The position numbers were made by a program, and so were the translations under genes. A stretch of 64,000 nucleotides of DNA from contig OX387606.1 of assembly GCA_947568835.1 (NCBI GenBank), positions 3,534,001-3,598,000 on the forward strand, read 5' to 3'. Below are positions 1-11,300 of this stretch, piece after piece. The stretch comes from Protonemura montana. Lineage: Eukaryota; Arthropoda; Insecta; Plecoptera; Nemouridae. The notes under the pieces were generated by a model. It ran no database searches. It saw only the letters and a program-made list of their open reading frames with translations, and had not been told where the DNA came from. Each line of letters opens with the position of its first letter. Position 1 is the stretch's first letter.

Positions 1-1007
1 GATACAAGCTACGTTGAAATGCGGTGACAACACCGGCAAAGGTTTAATTCCCAGGTGGAAATGACCTACCCACACTGATTAATTTAATTGGTTGATGAGT
101 ATGTACTTGCAAGCAACCAATACAGGTTCCAAAGAGCAATAGAAGAGCCATTGCATCAAGGACAATGGAAGTACCAGGTAAATAAATCAAAGTCAGATAG
201 AAAACATCTTGCTCTTTATCCGACGCTGGAGAGGCCTAGCGCCGCTGAGGATCAAGAAAAGTTACATGTAATTGTAAAGCACCGCTGCCGTCGACTCAGT
301 CTCATCGGCCGTAATGCCCGGCAATGGCCAGAAACCGCACTTTTCAGAGCCCGGCTGCCACTGGTTTTGTTCTCTACAGAAGACAAATGCTCACCATACC
401 TTGCACAAACCGAAATAATAGAAAAAAACGTCCCAGAACAGTGATATTAAAACAGTGACAAAACTGTTTGAAAAATGCCTGAAGCTTCTGGGATTTCAAA
501 AGCAATTACACCTCTCAGATAGCAAAAAAAAACGGCAGTTTGGGCACTGTCCCGCTAAGGTTTGCTCAGAGCGTTTTCTCGACTCAAAGACAAAAAACTT
601 GATGTATAATGGAAACAAAAAGTTAAACATATTTAAATTTTAAATATGAAAAGATCTAAAAAAAAAAATGACAAAACAACATCTATAAATGTTGTTAAAT
701 ACAGTCAAATATCTAGCAGAGTTGAGATGAGATGCAGGAAGCCAAGCAGTGATTTGTAGCTTAGAATTCTGGGATCTGCAGGTCATGACAGCTCCTGTGT
801 CTCTTCGGCAACTTCTGCTTGGAATCGGCACAAGATAATGAACCGAACGAATGATGTCATCTTCTTCTTCTTATAATAAAAGCAAATTTGCTCGGTGCCC
901 TATGAGCGACCGGCACAGAAATGATTTGCGAGAATGAGTGTAAAAATAGTAGTAAATGCTGCTGGCAGTGAGACCAGTGGAGTTTGAGCGTGGAACATTT
1001 TTTCCAG
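1..1007. other. 3' flank of GKAP1, no gene seen
   Basis: This stretch lies downstream of the GKAP1 stop on the minus strand and presumably holds its 3' UTR and the start of an intergenic region. I see no canonical minus-strand AATAAA in it. A 118-codon plus-strand open frame at 88-444 has no ATG near its start, no acceptor in front of it and no recognisable family features, so I do not call it a gene. Confidence 0.5.
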
Positions 1008-4000
1008 TCACTGCGTGGAATCGCTTGCTAAACGCTTCTTGCCCTGAAAGTAAAGAACAGGACGAAAGTTAAAAACCCAATAGATTGGCACCCTTAAAAT
1101 AACGTGGCTCAGCTATCAAGGAAATTTGATGCCATACGAAATCAAGATAGGCTAATTTTAACATGGTTTTAAGGACATAATTTGAAAAAAAATCTGAAAG
1201 ATTACCTGATCGATAAATGTATTTTTAGTATAAACGAGTTCTGCAAACAATTGTAAGTGTGATATAGGATACCGACTGTCTTTATAACATGTATATGTTG
1301 TTTATTGATAGTAAAACATATTATTTATATTATTTGAGCTGTTGAAGTCGACTGGGCTTTGAAATTTTGAAGACAGATCAAATCAGAAAATAATCAAGCA
1401 ATAAACATTATAGTTCTACACACTTAATAGCCAACAAGACAACTTATAACTTTAAAAGCTTAAAGTACAAGCAATCTTAGTTCGTTTTAAAAGTGTTGTA
1501 TGCATGCAAAGAAACCCCTCATTTCATTCAGGTGGTATGGGGCCATGACTTTGAGTGAAAGAGAAGAATTTAAAAAGTAACAATAACACAAAAAAAAACG
1601 TACTAAAGAAGGAGTACGCTACGGACACAGGAAATTTCAGACCGCATGTCAAAGCGAACAGTCTTTTTCATGAAGCTTCTCGACTGAAAAAACAGTTTGA
1701 AGAATGTATTGGGCAAGACTTTTAGTGGAGGATCTTGGATGGACGTTGTGCTTCCTCTGTTTGGGGGCATTGCAATGGGGTTTGTAGATGTATGCAATTT
1801 TGGTGCGGACATGTGAATGTGACTGAAAGGAATTATCGCAAATTATCGTGTAACCTAACCACAAGGCCAATTTTAGGACTGCATGGCAGCCACTGCATAG
1901 CTCTAACCGAGGAAATGTAACTTTCAGCTTGAAGAAAACTTGGCTGAGCTTGTAAAGTGTTATTAACCACACAAAAAAAATGCTCCAATCCTAGAGCAAA
2001 TTGATCAACAACTACAGATGGTCCTCCTAAGTTTCTGTATTTAAGCCAGACTATATGAGTATAACGACATTTTACGCCAAGTTTACTTGTAAATAGTGTC
2101 AATGTGTTTTTTTTTGTCTTTTTAATGGTGATAAAATAATTCAAACTGCAAGTAAATTAATATTACTTTTAATGTGTGCAAGCTTTAAGAGATTCTGATG
2201 GTTTTCCCCCTTCAATACTGGGTGATAAATACTGGGTTGGTAAGGGTGATTTTCATGAAATACAATTTTCACAAAATACCAGCAAGATAATCAATTGTTA
2301 TATTTTCCCTCACCCCCACGTGTTAAGGAAGAATCTCATGAAGAAAGAGAGGGGAGACTTAAGAGCAAATAGATCAAAACTGTTATCCAATTGTTCCAGC
2401 TCATCAGTTTGTAATCCCTGAATATGTTCACCTTATCATGTATAAGCTTGGACAGTTGGTGACAAAGCTGAGCTTACCTATAGAACACATTATATCCAGA
2501 CCTTTGCAGAGTCAACTTCACAGTTGCTGCCGTTGTTGAATATTCCACAGATTTTCTCGAAGAAACAGGATCTCAGTTAGCCTCGACTTTGACTTACCTG
2601 AGCCTTCTTGGGTTCGGCGGCAAGGGCGTGGCTTTTTGAGCGCTCCTGCTCAAGCTGGACGTGGAGGCTCGAGACTTCGAGTGAAAGCTCGTCCTTGACG
2701 CGGTGCATTTTATCTAGCTCCACCAGTAGCTCAGCTTTGTCTTTCACTACACACGAGAAAACCAGGCAATCAGTATCGCTTAGCAGACGTTAGTTTTGCG
2801 TATATTTTGCTATGTGGTCAGTGTTTTTTTTAGTAAGTAAAGACAGAGTGCTTGAAAGCACCAGAAGATGTTTCATTGCTGTCTGTTTTTTTTTTCTTAT
2901 AGGAAAGACAGTTGGTCCTTGAAAGGATCTCCGTTGACATTTTTACCGTGGAGGCGCAATATACCAAAGGGCTGGGTAAGGGCGGCAAGTGGTCCCCACT
3001 TAAGAAGTTTGAGAGATGTTTAGCAACAATAAGATTGACAGAGATGGTCGGTCACCTGACCTGAGCCAATCACTTGGCAAGGTCTTTGTGCCAATTGCAA
3101 ACTATTGCATTTGTATAGACATTTCAAAGCTGCAAAAGCAATTAGGCATTTGTTTAAAATGAGTGAATTCAGGATTCAGACAACACCTACCATTGACAAA
3201 ATAATTCACCCAAAAACAGTTCATAAAGTTAACAAAATTTTGAAATTAGACCACCAAAGGAAAATACAAATACGTTAAAATCCAAATTTTTTCCCACAAA
3301 AGATTAAGAAAGGAGTAACCTACCACTGACAGATAAAATTGTTACCATCCATTATACATAACCTTAAAAGAACTGACACATCAAGTTTATTTTTTGTAAT
3401 ACCCTGCAAGGAGTTTAAGAAAATAAAAGAATAACAAACATGTTGATTGGAAAGTAAAGGGAGAGTACGGAACTTACCAAGCGGGAGTGGCAGGCAGCGA
3501 TAGTGGATACTTGTTCACTGTCGCGGCCTGCCACACCCGCTTGGTAAGTTCCGTACTCTCCCTTTACTTTCCCAATCAACATATTTGTTATCCCAGCCCT
3601 TTGGCACATTACAAATCAACTAAAGAATAAAAACACTCTTTCATCATCGTAACACCTACGTTTAACGATACACAATCATGCTACTCACTCTCTCCGTTGG
3701 CCAGGATCTGGCAGAGCTTCTTGTTGCGCGACTTGACCCCGAGCAGCTCGGCTTTCAGACGTTCCACCTCAGCAGCCAGCGTCGCGATGCTCACGTCCTT
3801 CTTTTCCAGCGCGTCTGTCAGCCGTGCCAGAGCCACAGGGTCTTCCGCCGATGTGGACAATGCGCTTGCGCTCGATGGCCCGTGATCTGTATCCCGGCGC
3901 CTGCAAAGCCAGCTTGCACATAAGTTTCTTAGCTTGATTCACAAAACCAGAGGCAAAATAAAAGAAGGTGCTAATGTTGAGGGTGAAAACAGTTTTGCGG

Positions 4001-7000
4001 TTTGGATTTCCGTCATAAAATACCCTTGGCTAGTGCCAAAGTTTCATCTGCGTTGACGCAGACATCTTCAGTAGGTACATCTGAAAATCTACAGTCCTAA
4101 AGATAACGTAGAGACCAGCCATGGCATTTTTAGGACCGAAACTAACTCCAAACAGAGCAAAACCCATTCCACTTTCAATATCCAACCTAGGCTCTGAACT
4201 ATTTCATCTTACTATTAATGGTTATTTCAATTGCATACGCTTGCAGAGAATTTTAATAGTATTGATGATATTGATGAAGTGGTATTTCCTAACCCAAGAG
4301 CCTTTCTGTTCATATGCCTGATGCAGGTTGCCAGATACTTCATGCCGAAAGGAGCTTCTCTCGAGAAAACAAGCAAACTGGTGAGTAGTAACAATGAGGG
4401 GTGGGGGGTGAGAAAACAAAGCCCACCTGCGTAACACCCGGGCTTCCTCCCGCAACATAGCTTCTCGAGTCTCCTGACTGATGCTCTTGAAAAACTCTTC
4501 GTCATTTGTTCCCTCGTCCCCGTTAGTAATCGCCTCTGCGTCTACTGGCTCCTCAGACTGGAAAACAGGCAGAGAAGAATTTCGTTGTAATGCATTGACA
4601 TGTTGAGGAATGGCCAAGGAGGTCAATGACCAAGGCAAAATGGTATAACAATAAGGATGAAGCATTTTCTATATATATTTATTCACTCAAAAATTTGGTT
4701 GTTTAAGCATTGATAAGCAAGCGTTTTTGTCAATAAATTCTTTTCATTGGAGTCTGTAAATTTAGTGAATTTTTTATTTTAAGAAAATGTAGGTACCTGT
4801 ATATAAGATTTATTTCCATGACACATTTATTCAATAACTATAATATTTAGCCATAATATTTAACATAAAAATAATCAAAATAGTACTAAAAAGTGTCTTA
4901 ACCTTCTCGGTGGAATGGTTGGAAATGCTCAACAGAATGGACCCATATTATTTATGGAACTGGCCAGTCTACTTTAAAGTTATCTACGTAATCTTCTAGG
5001 TGGAAAACCTACCTCTTTGTTTAGATTGTTGAACTGATCCAGGGACATTGTTTGTGGCTTGGCATTCTTCTTGCCCTTCTTTGTTGGTCGCTTTTCCTCT
5101 TCTGCAGCTTTCTTCCGTTCCTCGTACAATTTCTTGTTTTTCTCAAAGTCAACTTTGGACAGTAGAATTGCTTGGTGCAGTTCATCTTCAAAGTTGATGT
5201 TGGAGACCTGAAAAAATGATCATATTCAATAACAGGCTGGATCTACTCTGGATCAGTACCTTTACTAGTAGTTTATTCATGAGGATCAAAACCTAAATTA
5301 CTGGTAGAAACTTTAGGTTGAAAACAGTGTTGTCAAACATATGCAAACCAAAGTACTTAATAGGAAAATACTTAATTTAAAAGAGCTTTAACCCGAGAAA
5401 TTCAAATTTTCACACACCATCCAAACAGTATTGTATGCAATGCCCAATCCAAAATGGACTTTTATAAAAAAAATAACTGGAATCAGTGGTTTTAAATATA
5501 TTATTGCAGTTTTCAGCAGCTGCTCAGGGCAAGAATGTCTCAATTTTGAAAAGACTTATGTGCAGTCTGCAATTCTCTTGCTCTGTCGAACTTTACTCGA
5601 AATATTTTGTTGTAAATATTTGCCTCATGTCAAAACAAACAGGAAAAAATCTCCGCAGCAAAATTGATTTAGACTAGACTTTCTACGCTCTACAAAGCAG
5701 AGTTATGGCTTAGCCTTGGAGTTTTAAGAAGATCAGCCAATCACAGACGGTTTTTCCAGATTTTCAGGTGTTGTTGCCATGGTGATAACAACTGCTTTGA
5801 ATCTTATTCCCTGGATGCCTAGTGTAAAATAACCTTATCCCTAACAACAATCCACAATAAGATTAGAAATGAGCACAGTTTAATTAATTAATGGAACCCT
5901 AAGACCAAAGCCTAAGACTAACGATGTATGTAAACCTCTAATTAAATATTAAATTAAATGTATTACCTTACCACAGTGCAATAATGTACAATTGTAAGAG
6001 GAAACAATAAATACAAATACAACAGATGAATGGTAACTGGAAGTAACATTGATTGTAAATGGGTAAAACTGTAACCTAGATTAGGTAAATATTGATACCT
6101 AATAAAATACTTAGTATGCTGCATCTGAAATAGTTCCGAAAAAAAAAAAAAACCAAAACTTACCTCTTCATCCTTCTTTTGCCATTGATCCCACTGTTGT
6201 TGAGTGACAACTGGTTTATTTTTTGGCTGAGGATTGTTGGTGGTTTTTCCTTTGGCTTTAGTGTTTGCCGTTGTTCCCTGTAGATACAAACAGACACAAA
6301 AACAACTGTTAAATAATCAGCACTTTATTAAAGTTGACCACTAGCTCTCCATTAAGTATTGCTGTGAGCTTCTAAATGGCTGGCACATGAGTAAAATAGC
6401 CTTGCAAGCCAGCAATATTATATCAAATTCTGCCACTAACTGCTAAATACAGGATGGGCTTTGGCCTAGTTAGTCACAGAGGTGAAATCAAAATCTGCCG
6501 CATATTCCAATGGCAGTGTCATGAGGAGAGATGGGAGTTTTGGAACCACCCCCGAAAATATAGGGTACCTGGGGTAAAGACGTCCACCCACAACAAACAT
6601 TTAAATGAAGGTTATATTGTAGAGCAAATCTATTTGTTCAAGCAAAAATTTGAAACTCTTCAGAGCTTTCTCATGTAGGTAATTACAATAAAGAATATTA
6701 GGCTTGTGTTTTGATTATTCGCATTTACTATCGAGTGGGTTTAATTTTGAGATCCTTCCTAGAAATGGTTTGGGGCTCTTACAACTGTTACAAGGCTACA
6801 CGATTGTGAAGTATCCCATTATTCCAGAGCTTGTTAATTCCAGACTCAATCTGTACACACTTTGTCCAAGAGAATGTTACTTAATTCCATTTTAATTTCG
6901 ATTCAAATAGCTTGTGCTTGGACAAGAGCACTACATCACATTCTGTACTGGCCAGACAGGCTAGTCAACATATTTAATGGTAAACAGATTCTGATAAGAA

Positions 7001-7758
7001 AAAAAATCAGGAAAGCAGATATGGGGCAATTGCCACCTCTGATTTTTGCTGCTCTAGGCACTCTTCTAGTTAGCTAAAGACAAAGCCAGGCCACCCCTTA
7101 TAGTACTAGGAGCATTAATTGTTGGCATACAGCTAAAACCCTAACCCCTGAAGTATTTTTAAGTATAAAACCCTAAAGTATTATGCAGGGTACAAGAAAC
7201 ATCATTGAATGTGTAACTCTGCCTCTTTTCCTAACTTGGCTTGGTTTGGTTTAGAATTGTCAACAATTGACCTGAGAGGAAACATCAATATTATTCTCAG
7301 GTTTTATCTTTTATAGTTCTTTGAAAAAAAAATATAATAGTTATAACCAGAGAGTTATAACCTAAGCAATAATATTCCACGTTCAATTACAGAGTAATGC
7401 AGCAAGCCATAGGTGACCTAGGCTTAGGCAGCATGGGTCCCAAATAAAATCATTTCATGGGTTAGAAGCAGTTATGATGCGCAAATAAGAATTTGGGTGT
7501 TGATAATCCCTTGTGATGGTACTTAGAAAATAAATTTTGAAATATTGCTGGAATAGCGAAATTTGTAGCCTTTGGGTGGACGACATAACCACGAGGATTG
7601 GTGCACCCAAAGCTCACCTTCCCAGCACCAGTAGCAGGCTTCGCATTCTTCTGTTTGGTTTCTGATTTCTTGGAGTCATTATTTTTCTTGCTCTTTTTCT
7701 CCGAAACGTCGTCATCTACTCGCAGGACCGCAAAACGCGACGCAACCCCTAGAGACAT
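1008..7758 (-). CDS. GKAP1: G kinase-anchoring protein 1 (GKAP1/GKAP42) homolog, 7 coding exons, 325 aa
   Basis: Coding exons in transcript order are 7758-7618, 6277-6164, 5207-5013, 4557-4427, 3900-3689, 2746-2598 and 1043-1008. All introns are GT-AG and all junction phases agree. The protein starts MSLGVASRFAVLRVDDD, matching the vertebrate ASRFALLQVD start. A lysine-rich segment follows, then a QQWDQWQKKDEE box (family form WQEWRQRDEQ) at about residues 72-85, a DEELHQAILLSK-like helix, a FFKSI..E..REEARVLRR stretch, and a coiled coil at about 215-312 containing GEMKDKAELL and SSLH.QLEQERSK, both strongly conserved in GKAP1. The last exon has only 11 codons (GKKRLASDSTQ) and matches the human tail GRKGKRNSESDQCR. 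At 325 aa it is somewhat shorter than human (366). In mammals GKAP1 is a Golgi-associated anchor for cGMP-dependent kinase I alpha; that role here is inferred. The introns carry a MITE and a long hairpin. Confidence 0.93.
3431..3591. repeat. 161-bp fold-back (near-perfect inverted repeat) in GKAP1 intron 5
   Basis: The left arm, from 3431 through about 3505, is the reverse complement of the right arm ending at 3591. There are only a few mismatches and one extra G. The arms pair almost to the centre, where AGCGATAGTG faces CACTGTCGC around a short loop. Both strands would give an extended hairpin RNA. It lies inside the intron between coding exons 3900-3689 and 2746-2598. I see no transposase and no clear target duplication. 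It could be a palindromic MITE or a microRNA-like or hairpin-siRNA locus. Confidence 0.9.
5692..5800 (+). repeat. MITE-like element, copy 1 (AAAGCAGAGTT family)
   Basis: It begins ACAAAGCAGAGTT and contains ATCAGCCAATCACAGACG, TTTTCCAGATTTTCAGGTG and TTGTTGCCATGGTGATAACA. The same string of motifs, in the same order and spacing, recurs at 53048-53200, where both terminal inverted repeats are visible. This copy lies in a GKAP1 intron and has lost a clear right terminus. Confidence 0.7.
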
Positions 7759-8391
7759 GTTGATGCGGAATTAAATTCAGAAATGTCACTAAATGCCAGT
7801 AAGATTTAGGGTAGACCGAAATCTCTGACGAACTATTGTAAAGTAAATAACAAAACTATTGAGTAGAGTAATCGTTTATCGAATCTCAGTTGATGCCGAT
7901 CATTTATCAGCAACACTTCATACGCTTCCTAACAAACTACTGCAGCTGCCAAAGTCTTGCGGTACAATTAGCAGCTCGAGCCTAAATCAGCTGTTGTCGC
8001 GTTGTGCTGTGCCAGAGGCCATCTTGGATATTTTACACGAATTTCAAACAGGGTAAGAGGACAGGTTGATCAAAAATGCCAGTGAATGTTGCCCTCATTT
8101 CCACTTATCAATGTTTATCACATCGAGTTAAGTGTTTCGAGCATTCGTCAAGGATTGGGACAAATACAGAAAACAGAAACTTGACAAAAAATATCTTTAA
8201 TAATCATCTTTAAATCTGTTATCATCAAAAAGTAATAAATTGAGAAGCAGTAGCAAAATAATGAATGTTGAACTAATTGATAAAAAAACATTTATTTAAT
8301 GTAGCACCCCTCGGCATGCAATGCAAACTCCCAGTTCTATATGTTGACGTTAATAAACCCAGCACCGTGTCAGTGTTAGCATGTTAAACTC
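7759..8391. other. Spacer between GKAP1 start and catalase stop
   Basis: This 633-base gap separates two minus-strand genes. It must hold the catalase 3' UTR and the promoter and 5' UTR of GKAP1. A minus-strand AATAAA (TTTATT on plus at 8291-8296) lies about 100 bases past the catalase stop. No other gene is visible. Confidence 0.6.
8291..8296 (-). terminator. Probable catalase poly(A) signal AATAAA
   Basis: The hexamer AATAAA on the minus strand lies about 95 bases downstream of the catalase stop codon, with a T-rich stretch following on that strand. Position and sequence fit a polyadenylation signal, but cleavage is not shown by the sequence. Confidence 0.45.
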
Positions 8392-11300
8392 TTAGAGGTT
8401 GGCACGAGCGTGAACTTTGAGACTGGACGCCAGCAACTGCCCAAACTCGGGGCTGACAGCAGTAAAGTTCTTGACCTGGCGCTCCTGGAGGAAATCGGCG
8501 GCACCTTTGAGATGGTCAGCAACGTTCTCGACAAGCCGCTTGCGTTCTTCGGCGTTGAGAGTCTTAGACCAGAACAACTGTGCTTGGCTGACGTTGTCTT
8601 CGTCGCCAGTGTTGTATCTGCAAGTCCCAGTGAGTACTTTAAAAATAAATCGAGCTTGTGTGATACGAGATTGCAAAACCCCACCCAATCAAGTCCTAAA
8701 AATAATTTTCTTGTCTACGGCATTCCCAAAGAGGCATTTTAGAAATATATTGGTCATGGCATAGGTAACTTTTATTTGTACGTTACAGATTGTTATAAAT
8801 CTTAAAACAAAACACAATAAAAAAATAACCTCTTTAATGCAAAGTAGCATTTCCCGAGTCTGCAACAAGAATCATAGCTTACTTCTGCTGTTTAGCCGTG
8901 TAAACCAACGTTTCTTTTACCATTACAGTCAAATGGTTCAAGCACAAGACCGAAACTCACCTTGCCACTTCTCCCGTGACTGAGAACTTTGAGATGGCGG
9001 CGGAGGGGAGCTCGGTGGGTCCGCTGAAGCTGTTGGGGAAGTAGTTTGGCGCCGACGCCTGGTTGTGGATGGCCTGAGGGCCGTCGCGTTGGTAGTTTGC
9101 CACGCGAGTGCGGTATGGGCAGTTCACTGGGAGCTGCAAGTAGTTGGCCCCCAGGCGGTGGCGGTGCGTGTCCGAGTACGAGAACAGGCGGCCCTGTGCA
9201 ATTCAGGGGCAAGCGTTAGTTTGAATCATTAATAGATACCCAGAAGGAAAGAGTAGTCAAAGCTTGGGTTCAGGGCTTATTATGTTCTGGTGCTGTCATC
9301 TTGAAGGGTTCAAACCCTAAAGTAAGCCTGCTATTTAACATTTTGTGTTATACGGCTCTACCTTGCTCTACTCTGGAGAGAATTCACTAGAGAAACATTA
9401 GTCAAAACTGAATGTATTATGAATTTTCCCTAGTTACTACTCAGTAAAAATAGACCAGACAAATAATTCTGGAAAAAGTACAAGTGTGACATAGATAGAA
9501 TAGCAGTTGTGAAGCAGTGAAAGCTTAGAAGCATCATAATAAGAATGAAATGTTTGCAATACAAGTCACTGACCCAGCGGTCAACAAGCTTTAGTACCAG
9601 CGTTGAGTGTGTATCTCAACAGAACCAGGCAGTCTACAGTTAATTTCTTCTAGCTGAAACGGCCTGCCAATGGCCGTCATGGCTACGTTCTCAAAGAACT
9701 TTGAAAAAATGTATTTAAAACTGTTCCCATGTAACCATGCAACTCCTCTCACCTGGAGCATCTTGTCGGGGCTGGGCTCGATGCCAGGCACGAGGTGTGC
9801 AGGCGAGAATGCAATCTGCTCAACCTCGGCAAAGTAATTTTCTGGGTTGCGATCCAGCACCATCTTGCCGACGGGGATCAGCGGGAAGTCGCCGTGGGGC
9901 CACACCTTGGTCACGTCGAATGGGTTCCAGCGGAACTTCTCCGCCTGTGCGAACGTCATAATCTGCACCTTCAGCGACCAAGACGGGAAGCTGCCTGTGG
10001 AAACAAAAGGTAGTGCCATTACGTAAGCCAAGATGTTGCAATAGTTTCGGGTCAGCGAGCTAAATCGCACGTAACTGAAAAGAAAAAATGCGAAAATGGA
10101 ATTTAAAACAAATGATTTAAGACTTGAGCTAGAGCATACAGCACCTCTATCAACAAGAAAATACCATAGGAATTTTCTTAAAACCAGACACATTACTTTG
10201 GTCAAAGAGTTGCTGCTTGTGAACAAAACTTCCGACTTAAACATACCTTTTTTTTGGAAAGGAAGCTACACTGGAAAAATGTACAACCGTGTACAACATG
10301 TACCTTTTTTTGTCGAGTTCTTGGATAATTAACAAATATCATACAGAGGTTGAATTTTTTTTCAAGCTGGTGCTAGGTGATAGGGGTAAAAAACAGTTTT
10401 GTGTTATTCTTATGGGCTTTGTTTTTCTAAGCACCAAAGCTTCAAAAATTGTCAACTGTGACCATTTTTGTTTCCAGTAGTGGCAACATGGGAAATCTTC
10501 AAGTAACCTCCGAGTTCCTAGCTAAAGAAGATAAATATATGGTAAATTTAATTTTTATAGGTTATGACCTCTTTCAGCAGTGCTGCTTGCACAGTAGATA
10601 AGCAGGGTCAATGCAAAAGATATTTGTGGTCATGCTGCAGGAGTATGTGATTCAGTTGATGGGGAGTATCATTTATCAATCGAATGATCAGCACAAGACA
10701 GCTTTTGGTTACCAATATCACTATTTGCTCTCAAAACTAGGTCAGATGCAAGACATCTGAGCCTGGCACTGAACGGTTTTACACGTTGGAAACATCGGTT
10801 CTCGTGAGATCACCGAAGTAAAGTAAAACTGCGCTGGGTCAAGTAATGGATGGGTGACCATCATACACATAACCAGTTCTATTGAGGGGACAGGTTAAAG
10901 GGATGAAAGTCAGTATAGCAACATCATTCGCCTTGCTTATCAACCTCTTGACAGCATGGATTTGTGGAGGAATCCTGCTCGAGCTGAACCATCCTTTGGA
11001 AGTAATTTTAGGCCGGTGGACTCCTTGGTGCTTTTCGACAGGAGTAGGCCACACACTGGCGCTGGGCTTCCTCGACTTATTCTCGGCTTCGTTAGGTTGA
11101 TTCTCATAATCACCCACTCTCTCACCGACGCCATTATACCCGTGCCACATGGCCGGATATCGAAGTTCAGTACGTTGTTTAACACCACAAGTCATTCAAT
11201 CAATCAATCAGGGCCTCACACCATTCAACACGTACCTGCAGCAATGCTGTTGTACAGGTCTCGGATAGAGTAGTCCGGGTCAGTAGCAGAAAGTTCGGCA

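Noticed and set aside
88..444. 118-codon plus-strand open frame
   Set aside because: It begins at a TTG after an in-frame stop, has no acceptor before it and shows no family features.
8410..8764. Plus-strand open frames opposite catalase exon 8
   Set aside because: Antisense shadows of the real catalase exon.
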